A stretch of 8,011 nt of DNA from the NCBI GenBank assembly GCA_007118195.1, contig SKSA01000379.1, positions 1 through 8,011 of the forward strand, in the 5' to 3' direction. Within the stretch, counting starts at the first letter, position 1; every line of letters starts with the position of its first letter. The notes below the pieces were generated by a model. The model ran no database searches, was not told where the DNA came from, and saw only the letters and a list, made by a program, of their open reading frames with translations. A program made the translations under genes and the position numbers. Source of the DNA: Anaerobacillus sp. (GTDB taxonomy: Bacteria > Bacillota > Bacilli > Bacillales > Anaerobacillaceae). Of this stretch, positions 1-4,330 are shown one piece after another.

Positions 1-19
1 CACTCTTCACTCAAAACTA
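1..19 (-). repeat. Edge of a heptad-repeat tract after murC
   Basis: Read on the minus strand, this stretch divides into 7-nt units TAGTTTT, GAGTGAA and the start of another GAGTG unit, after which the window ends. The units match the GAGTTTT/GAGTGGT family that forms the array at 3982-4079. The tract begins just past the murC terminator stem, so the same repeat family appears in two gene-end spacers. Only about two and a half units are visible, so the call rests on the match with the larger array. Confidence 0.45.
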
Positions 20-46
20 AAAAGGGCGACCCGAAGTCGCCCTTTT
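20..46 (-). terminator. Rho-independent terminator of murC
   Basis: An 11-bp perfect stem (AAAAGGGCGAC at 20-30 with GTCGCCCTTTT at 36-46) encloses a 5-nt loop. On the minus strand the stem ends in CCCTTTTT followed by AGTTTTG, a good U-rich tail. The murC stop codon (45-47) lies in the upstream arm, so translation ends inside the terminator. This marks murC as the last gene of its transcript. Confidence 0.87.
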
Positions 47-1340
47 AGTTTGCACTTTCATATGCTTGTTGGAATTTTTGAATATCACCTGCGCCCATGA
101 ATAGTAACACACTTGAGCGGTGTACCTTTAGTTGGTTGATATCACTTTCTTTAATAAGCTTGGCGTTAGGGATCAAATTTTGTAAGTCATTGATGGTTAA
201 TGTACTGCTATTTTCTCTTGCAGAAGAAAAAATGTCACATAAATACACTTGATCGGCTTTACGTAAGCTTTCCGCAAACTCCTCTAAAAACGCTTTAGTT
301 CTTGTAAACGTATGCGGCTGAAAAATCGCAACGACTTCCCGATTCGGATATTTCTGTTTTGTTGCATCAATTGTTGCTGAAATTTCAGTTGGGTGGTGCG
401 CGTAATCATCAATTAAAATTTGCTCTCCAAATGGCTTTTCACTAAACCGTCGCTTAACTCCAGGAAATGTTCTTAATTGATTTGAAATCACTTGCATTGG
501 TACATCTTCATAGTGGCAAAGAGCAATAACTGCTAATGCATTTTTTACATTATGGTCTCCGTACCCTGGGATCGTAAACGTCCCGTAAAAAGTATTACGA
601 ACTGAGACATCAAATGTTGTTCCTTCACTAGACACTTGAATGTTCGTTCCTTGAAAATCATTATCTTCTTCAAGACCATAAAATACAACGGGTACTTGGG
701 CTTGAATTTTCTGTAAATGAACATCATCACCACAAGCAATGATCGCCTTTTTCACTTGCATTGCCATTTCTTGAAACGCATCAAAAACATCATCTACGTC
801 TTTAAAATAATCAGGATGATCAAAATCAATATTCGTCATAATCGAATAATCCGGCTTATAATGCAAAAAATGTCGACGGTATTCACAAGCCTCAAATACG
901 AAATATTCGCTATTTTCTTCCCCTTTACCTGTTCCGTCACCAATTAAATAAGATGTAGGTTTTGCTGCCCCTAAAACGTGAGAAAGTAAGCCTGTCGTAG
1001 ACGTTTTCCCATGAGAACCTGTAACGGCGACACTCGTAAAGTTTTCGATAAACTCCCCTAAAAATAAAGGATATTTGTGAACCGTCATCGATTTTTCAAG
1101 AGCTTCTGATATCTCCTCATGCTCCTCATTATAAGCAGGTGAAGCTATGATCGTTTGCCCGCTTTGAATATTACTTTTTTCAAACGGTAAAATTTTAATT
1201 CCCTTTTCTTCTAAAGGTTTTTGCGTAAAAAATACTTTATCAACATCAGAACCTTGTACTTTAAATTTCATATCATGTAACACTTGAGCTAGCGCACTCA
1301 TCCCGGACCCTTTAATTCCGATAAAATGGTAGACTGTCAT
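45..1340 (-). CDS. murC: UDP-N-acetylmuramate--L-alanine ligase
   Basis: MurC (EC 6.3.2.8) uses ATP in the cytoplasm to join L-alanine to UDP-N-acetylmuramic acid, the first amino acid of the peptidoglycan stem peptide. The 431-residue product matches the usual length for Bacillus MurC. Visible landmarks are the glycine-rich nucleotide-sugar loop GIKGSGM (8-14), the ATP P-loop TGSHGKTST (107-115), the central-domain block [11 protein letters not shown] (169-179), [10 protein letters not shown] (311-320) and QPHTFTRT (341-348) of the C-terminal domain, and GAGDI near the end (416-420). I place the start at the ATG at 1338-1340, giving MTVYHF as in B. subtilis. A GTG five codons upstream overlaps the ribosome binding site and is unlikely to be used. 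The frame is intact with no missing key motif. It is preceded by a 435-bp spacer with its own candidate promoter and followed at once by a terminator, so it is probably monocistronic. Confidence 0.97.
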   Translation of the reverse strand: MTVYHFIGIKGSGMSALAQVLHDMKFKVQGSDVDKVFFTQKPLEEKGIKILPFEKSNIQSGQTIIASPAYNEEHEEISEALEKSMTVHKYPLFLGEFIENFTSVAVTGSHGKTSTTGLLSHVLGAAKPTSYLIGDGTGKGEENSEYFVFEACEYRRHFLHYKPDYSIMTNIDFDHPDYFKDVDDVFDAFQEMAMQVKKAIIACGDDVHLQKIQAQVPVVFYGLEEDNDFQGTNIQVSSEGTTFDVSVRNTFYGTFTIPGYGDHNVKNALAVIALCHYEDVPMQVISNQLRTFPGVKRRFSEKPFGEQILIDDYAHHPTEISATIDATKQKYPNREVVAIFQPHTFTRTKAFLEEFAESLRKADQVYLCDIFSSARENSSTLTINDLQNLIPNAKLIKESDINQLKVHRSSVLLFMGAGDIQKFQQAYESAN

Positions 1341-1348
1341 ATATTGGA

Positions 1349-1353
1349 CCTCC
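1349..1353 (-). promoter_or_regulatory. Ribosome binding site that fixes the murC start
   Basis: GGAGG lies 8 nt before the ATG at 1340. The alternative in-frame GTG at 1353-1355 overlaps this motif and has no usable site of its own, which favours the 431-residue protein. Confidence 0.85.
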
Positions 1354-1498
1354 ACACTACTGTATTAACCTTTTTATTTTATGCATCCTTAACATTTCAA
1401 AACCTAATTTATGAATACTCATTTCAGTTTATAATATTCCTCAATTAAGTATATGCCTAATATGTATAAATGTTATTTTTTTGAACACATCCTGAATT

Positions 1499-1507
1499 AT
1501 TATAACA
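1499..1507 (-). promoter_or_regulatory. Candidate extended -10 promoter for murC
   Basis: The minus strand reads TGTTATAAT, an exact TGnTATAAT extended -10 element. At 17-bp spacing the -35 hexamer would be TGGTGA, a poor match, as is common for extended -10 promoters. Transcription would begin near 1492, leaving a leader of about 150 nt before the murC ATG. The match is good but the surroundings are AT-rich, so chance matches are possible. Confidence 0.5.
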
Positions 1508-1724
1508 GAAAATGTATTGCATCACCATATTTGAAAGTTAATTGCAGGCCTGTATTCTAATAACGTTTCGTTTACGGGAGTAATTCCAAAGCCCTATTTT
1601 CCTATTATTATTTTAACCAATATTGGGAAAGTTCATTAATCCCGTCATAAAATTAAGGATGTTTTTAAAAAAATATGCATGTAATAAGGCCTAAAAAGCA
1701 ACAATGTTTACGAAAAAAACTATC

Positions 1725-1759
1725 AAAAAATAAGAAATGGCTGTCCGATAAGACAGCGC
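1725..1759 (-). terminator. Terminator after the small membrane-protein gene
   Basis: GCTGTC (1740-1745) pairs with GACAGC (1752-1757) around a 6-nt loop, extended by one pair across a bulged G at 1758. On the minus strand the stem is followed by a T-rich tail ending in six T at 1725-1730. The structure lies about 16 bp past the stop codon at 1776. The stem is short, so termination may be partial. Confidence 0.6.
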
Positions 1760-1775
1760 CCTTTTGTACTAATAT

Positions 1776-2141
1776 TTATATCGTTTTGTTTTTCACCTGA
1801 TTTTGTATTCTTTGTGAAAATAACGTAATACCGTAAGCAAAGAAGGCAACGAAAAGATAAAGAATGATATAAAATAATGCAGTTGAATTTAAAAATATTA
1901 AAATAATAGAAAAAAATGAAAAAGTCGATACGGCAACTGCTAAAAATAAATTTCCTTTACCGAATGCACAGGCACAACCTTGCCCTATAAATAGTAATGG
2001 AAAAATGAGTAATAACCCGATCACAAATAGCCCTTTACCATCCTCAATAGTGAATATATTCGTAAATGATACCATTGCAAATAGCCACATAATAACCGTT
2101 GGTACAAATGTAGTAATTAAACTTGTTTTCGTAAATTTCAC
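1776..2141 (-). CDS. Small four-helix membrane protein, unknown function
   Basis: A 121-residue very hydrophobic protein with four likely transmembrane helices at about 8-29, 36-55, 65-84 and 88-108. It has a short basic C-terminal tail (SQRIQNQVKNK) that should lie in the cytoplasm under the positive-inside rule. A Cys-Ala-Cys motif follows helix 2 in the segment GQGCACAFGKG (53-63). The start is GTG at 2139-2141, preceded by a strong GGAGGGG site 8 nt upstream, and no other start fits. A candidate promoter lies at 2194-2221 and a terminator after the stop, so it looks like a single-gene unit. I do not recognise the family. The strong ribosome site, fitting promoter and terminator, and clean membrane topology support a real gene. 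Confidence 0.75.
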   Translation of the reverse strand: MKFTKTSLITTFVPTVIMWLFAMVSFTNIFTIEDGKGLFVIGLLLIFPLLFIGQGCACAFGKGNLFLAVAVSTFSFFSIILIFLNSTALFYIILYLFVAFFAYGITLFSQRIQNQVKNKTI

Positions 2142-2193
2142 CTATATTCCCCCTCCACTTTATTCCAATCTTTTATAGTTCACACTAGCAACC

Positions 2194-2221
2194 CTTATAA
2201 TGACAAGCCACTATCGCTCAA
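2194..2221 (-). promoter_or_regulatory. Candidate sigma-A promoter for the membrane-protein gene
   Basis: The minus strand shows TTGAGC (2216-2221), a 16-bp spacer, and TATAAG (2194-2199). These match TTGACA and TATAAT at 4 and 5 of 6 positions. The leader to the GTG at 2141 would be about 45 nt. It lies after the nicotinate gene, giving the membrane gene its own transcription. Confidence 0.45.
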
Positions 2222-2361
2222 AAAAACAAGGCAATCCCAATCATAAATTACAGTCACCCCTAACACTAAATAGACAGTACACGGTCATGCACTTCTTCAA
2301 TATAGTACGGTTAATAGGTGAGCTGACAAATTAGGGACAGCCTCGTTTATAGATTTTACTA

Positions 2362-3459
2362 CTAGTCAATTTTTTCAAGGCGTGGATTAGGGCGATATTT
2401 ACGACCTGTTTTCGCCTGATGCTTACCATTTAAAAGAACATTATCTCCAGTGAAACCAATATTGATCTTTAATAAGCTACTTCCGACACCATATATATCA
2501 ACAGGAACTCCTCTTTTTTCATATTCCTCAATTCGTTTAGCATCAAATCCGCCAGAACCTATAATCTTTACATGTTGGAACCCTTCGTCATCTAAAGCTT
2601 TTCGAAGAGCAAAAATAAGTTCAGGATTTGCACCACGAGGATCGAACGAACCTAACACATCAGGATTTCTGAAGAAGTATTGATCAACCATTGTTTTTGA
2701 AGTATCAATTCGAACCCCTTTTAATTCCTCACCAAACTCTCGTGCTACACTTAACGCATCAGTTATAACATCATTGTTGTAATCAACAAGTGCCATTAAA
2801 TCATCTTCTGGAAATGTTTCTCTATACGCATGAGTTGCTGCGACAACATCTCCTTCAAAAAGTTGAATTAATGCATGCGGCATCGTTCCCATTCCTTTTT
2901 TTCCCCACCATTCATTCATCGCGTGAGTTGCTTGGGCAATGGAACCACCAGTGTATGCAGCATAGCCATCTCCTGCTTGTTGGGTAAAGTGATCATCACG
3001 ATCTCCCATAAAAATAACTGGTTTTTTTACACCGGATAGACTAGCAGCTTTAACAACATTGTACACATTTGTAGCTACTGAAGTTCTTCGAGCTAAAATC
3101 CCATCGATGACTCCTTCTAAATATCCGAAGTTTTGATAAGGACCAGTAATCGTTAAAACTGTTTCAAACGGCTTAATTTTATCACCGTCTTTTAACGAGT
3201 ATATTTCAAGCTCGTCCACATTTTTCGCAAAAGTTTTAATAAGTGCAATGACCTCATCAGTTCCGCAAAGTACTGCATCTGTTTTTTGAAAAAATTGCAT
3301 CGTTACCGTATTATCTTTTTTTAACTTCTCAACAATTTCTCGAGTTTTCAAAAAATAAACAGCTGAAAACCAACCTTCTTCCACACGTTCATCAAACTTA
3401 AACGTTTTATTGGTCAATCTTTTAATTTTACCTTCTAATTTTAATTTAATTTCTTTCAT
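2362..3459 (-). CDS. Nicotinate phosphoribosyltransferase, short type
   Basis: This enzyme (EC 6.3.4.21) makes nicotinate mononucleotide from nicotinate and PRPP, coupled to ATP hydrolysis, in the Preiss-Handler route of NAD salvage. The 365-residue product is of the shorter class also found in archaea, well below the roughly 490 residues of B. subtilis PncB/YueK. Visible blocks are MGDRDDHF (151-158), GTMPHA (191-196, with His195 in the place of the conserved GTxxH histidine), VRIDTS (249-254), the phosphate-binding GSGGFD (301-306) and YGVGSS (323-328). I chose the ATG at 3457-3459. It has AAGGGG 7 nt upstream and gives MKEIKLKLEG. A longer frame from an ATG at 3516 would add 19 residues but begins upstream of the predicted transcript start. 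The gene lies between a small unknown gene and the membrane-protein gene. No convincing terminator follows it. The frame is intact. Confidence 0.93.
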   Translation of the reverse strand: MKEIKLKLEGKIKRLTNKTFKFDERVEEGWFSAVYFLKTREIVEKLKKDNTVTMQFFQKTDAVLCGTDEVIALIKTFAKNVDELEIYSLKDGDKIKPFETVLTITGPYQNFGYLEGVIDGILARRTSVATNVYNVVKAASLSGVKKPVIFMGDRDDHFTQQAGDGYAAYTGGSIAQATHAMNEWWGKKGMGTMPHALIQLFEGDVVAATHAYRETFPEDDLMALVDYNNDVITDALSVAREFGEELKGVRIDTSKTMVDQYFFRNPDVLGSFDPRGANPELIFALRKALDDEGFQHVKIIGSGGFDAKRIEEYEKRGVPVDIYGVGSSLLKINIGFTGDNVLLNGKHQAKTGRKYRPNPRLEKID

Positions 3460-3466
3460 TATAATA

Positions 3467-3472
3467 CCCCTT
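3467..3472 (-). promoter_or_regulatory. Ribosome binding site deciding the nicotinate gene start
   Basis: AAGGGG ends 7 nt before the ATG at 3459. The upstream in-frame ATG at 3516 has only AGGA at tight spacing and lies within the -10 region of the proposed promoter. Confidence 0.75.
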
Positions 3473-3501
3473 GTAATCGCAACGGCTTTTTTAGTTATAA
3501 T

Positions 3502-3533
3502 GCCCGTGATGGACATTATATCCTGTCACGGGC
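3502..3533. promoter_or_regulatory. Inverted repeat over the -10 region, likely operator
   Basis: GCCCGTGA (3502-3509) and TCACGGGC (3526-3533) are perfect 8-bp inverted arms separated by 16 bp. They are GC-rich in very AT-rich surroundings. The repeat is centred on the TATAAT of the nicotinate gene promoter, so a bound dimeric repressor would block transcription. No U-rich tail follows on either strand, so a terminator is unlikely. In Firmicutes, nicotinate-use genes are often controlled by the repressor NiaR (YrxA). I am not sure these arms match its known site, so the regulator is left open. Confidence 0.55.
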
Positions 3534-3543
3534 ACAGTTTAAA
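3515..3543 (-). promoter_or_regulatory. Sigma-A promoter of the nicotinate gene
   Basis: TTTAAA (3538-3543), a 17-bp spacer and a perfect TATAAT (3515-3520) on the minus strand. Transcription should start near 3508, about 50 nt before the ATG at 3459. The -35 element abuts the stop codon of the upstream 62-residue gene (3546-3548), so the spacer between the two genes is essentially promoter. Confidence 0.6.
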
Positions 3544-3545
3544 CA

Positions 3546-3734
3546 TTAATGAAAAATATTTCCTTTATGTTGCTCTAATATTGCTGCTTCAATAATTTCT
3601 TTCACATCACACTCGTCTAAATTGGCGAATCCGTGCTTCAGAACGATGAGCATATTTAGTTCATCTTCTGTCAATAAGGAAAGCCATTGAGGAGAAATAG
3701 ATTTTACTAAGTTTGATAATTGAATCTCTTGCAT
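3546..3734 (-). CDS. Small protein of unknown function
   Basis: A 62-residue protein that looks soluble and mainly helical. It starts MQEIQLSNLVKS, contains a tryptophan in SPQWLSLLTE and an acidic middle (NLDECDVKEI), and ends HKGNIFH. The ATG at 3732-3734 is favoured because AAGGAG (3743-3748) lies 8 nt upstream. An in-frame GTG at 3743 directly abuts that site and is too close. I do not recognise the family. No signal peptide, membrane helix or DNA-binding motif is clear. It precedes the nicotinate gene, whose promoter begins just past this stop codon, and no terminator separates them, so readthrough is possible. No clear promoter was found upstream. Confidence 0.65.
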   Translation of the reverse strand: MQEIQLSNLVKSISPQWLSLLTEDELNMLIVLKHGFANLDECDVKEIIEAAILEQHKGNIFH

Positions 3735-3748
3735 CGTGACCACTCCTT

Positions 3749-3981
3749 ATAAAAAGTATGGTATAGCTAGACTCATATTACTAACTGACTTAATGTAAAT
3801 CTGTTGTCTTTCTCACTTACAAACATCCCTTATTCAATTATTACCAATAAAGCACCAACATATTAATCATATAAAACCTTTTATCAGAAAACAAGGTATA
3901 TTTTTAAAGAAACATACCTTATATATTCTATTTTATATTAATATCAAATGTGATACTAGCTTTTTAAGTATTTAAATTTAT
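3749..3981. other. AT-rich spacer without a gene
   Basis: No coding region is visible. The one structure noted is a 7-bp inverted repeat, AAGGTAT (3893-3899) with ATACCTT (3914-3920). On the minus strand it is followed by TGTTTTC, which could act as a weak distal terminator for sftA transcripts. The stem is too AT-rich to be sure. Confidence 0.35.
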
Positions 3982-4079
3982 GAGTGTTGAGTGGTGAGTT
4001 TTGAGTTTTGAGTTTTGAGTTTTGAGTTTTGAGTTTTGAGTTTTGAGTTTTGAGTGGTGAGTTTTGAGTTTTGAGTTCA
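3982..4079 (+). repeat. 14-unit heptanucleotide tandem array (GAGTTTT)
   Basis: Fourteen consecutive 7-nt units fill 98 bp without a break in register. Ten are exact GAGTTTT (eight in a row from 3996 to 4051, then 4059-4072). Two are GAGTGGT (3989, 4052), one is GAGTGTT (3982) and the last is GAGTTCA (4073). The variants at both sides of the uniform core suggest expansion in the middle. There are no spacers, so it is not a CRISPR. The array lies between sftA and the 62-residue gene and encodes no sensible protein. Confidence 0.95.
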
Positions 4080-4105
4080 TGTGGGCATCGCTTCGAAGGG
4101 GAATT

Positions 4106-4126
4106 GTTTGTGATTTATTCACGAAC
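4106..4126. other. Hairpin between the two heptad arrays
   Basis: GTTTGTGA (4106-4113) pairs with TCACGAAC (4119-4126), 8 pairs including one G-T, around a 5-nt loop. The second heptad array starts at the very next base, so this hairpin could form the tip of a larger fold made by the two arrays. Confidence 0.6.
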
Positions 4127-4182
4127 AACTCTTAACTCTTAACTCTTAACTCTTAACTCTTAACTCTTAACTCTTAATCCTT
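4127..4182 (-). repeat. 8-unit heptanucleotide tandem array (AACTCTT)
   Basis: Seven exact AACTCTT units (4127-4175) and one degenerate unit AATCCTT (4176-4182). On the minus strand the unit reads AAGAGTT and contains GAGTT, the core of the array at 3982-4079. The two arrays therefore belong to one family in opposite polarity. The 5-nt cores GAGTT and AACTC can pair with the same 7-nt period, leaving TT:TT internal loops. Confidence 0.95.
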
Positions 4183-4203
4183 AAATGTTTTAAGGGTTTT
4201 AGA

Positions 4204-4268
4204 CCCCCACCTCAACGCGTAGCGTAGGTGGGAACTTTTAATCAGGTGGAGTCGAGACTCCATCTGAT
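4204..4268. mobile_element. Tandem GC-rich hairpins, possible MITE or REP-like element
   Basis: Two strong palindromes stand side by side. The first pairs CCCACCT (4206-4212) with AGGTGGG (4226-4232), with inner ACGC/GCGT arms. The second pairs ATCAGGTGGAGTC (4241-4253) with GACTCCATCTGAT (4256-4268), 13 pairs including one G-T. They are far more GC-rich than the flanks and lie 22 bp past the second heptad array. No transposase is present. Paired subterminal hairpins are typical of non-autonomous IS200/IS605-type or REP-like elements, but this assignment is inference. They follow the sftA stop by 60-130 bp and could also act in ending its transcript, although neither has a long U tail. Confidence 0.45.
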
Positions 4269-4330
4269 TTCTCGATGTTAGCTTGCTGAAACGAGTTCGC
4301 TTTAAATTTAAAATTTTGAATTTAAAAATA

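Larger units (their letters stand above)
1356..1775. other. AT-rich spacer upstream of murC
   Basis: No coding region is visible in these 420 bp on either strand. It holds the terminator of the membrane-protein gene at its right end, a candidate murC promoter at 1499-1507, and an imperfect inverted repeat (1574-1584 with 1635-1645, 10 of 11 positions complementary). That repeat encloses a 10-bp palindrome CCAATATTGG at 1617-1626. Nothing resembles a tRNA or a riboswitch class I know. Confidence 0.5.

Noticed and set aside
1338..1355. murC start at the upstream GTG
   Set aside because: That GTG overlaps the GGAGG site, and the ATG at 1340 gives the family N-terminus MTVYHF.
2320..2361. Terminator after the nicotinate gene
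   Set aside because: The pairing GAGGCTGTC with GTCAGCTC is imperfect and no U tail follows on the minus strand.
2790..2987. Plus-strand reading frames inside the nicotinate gene, murC and sftA
   Set aside because: They lie opposite well-supported genes and have no recognisable protein features. They are shadows.
3460..3516. Nicotinate gene start at the upstream ATG (19 extra residues)
   Set aside because: It lies inside the -10 region of the best promoter, has a weaker ribosome site, and encodes residues that do not resemble the family N-terminus.
3982..4182. CRISPR-like repeat array
   Set aside because: The 7-nt units are contiguous with no spacers, and there are no cas genes. It is a simple tandem array.
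4301..4326. TTTAAATT/AATTTAAA hairpin after sftA as its terminator
   Set aside because: The stem is made only of A and T with no GC core, so it would be too weak for intrinsic termination.
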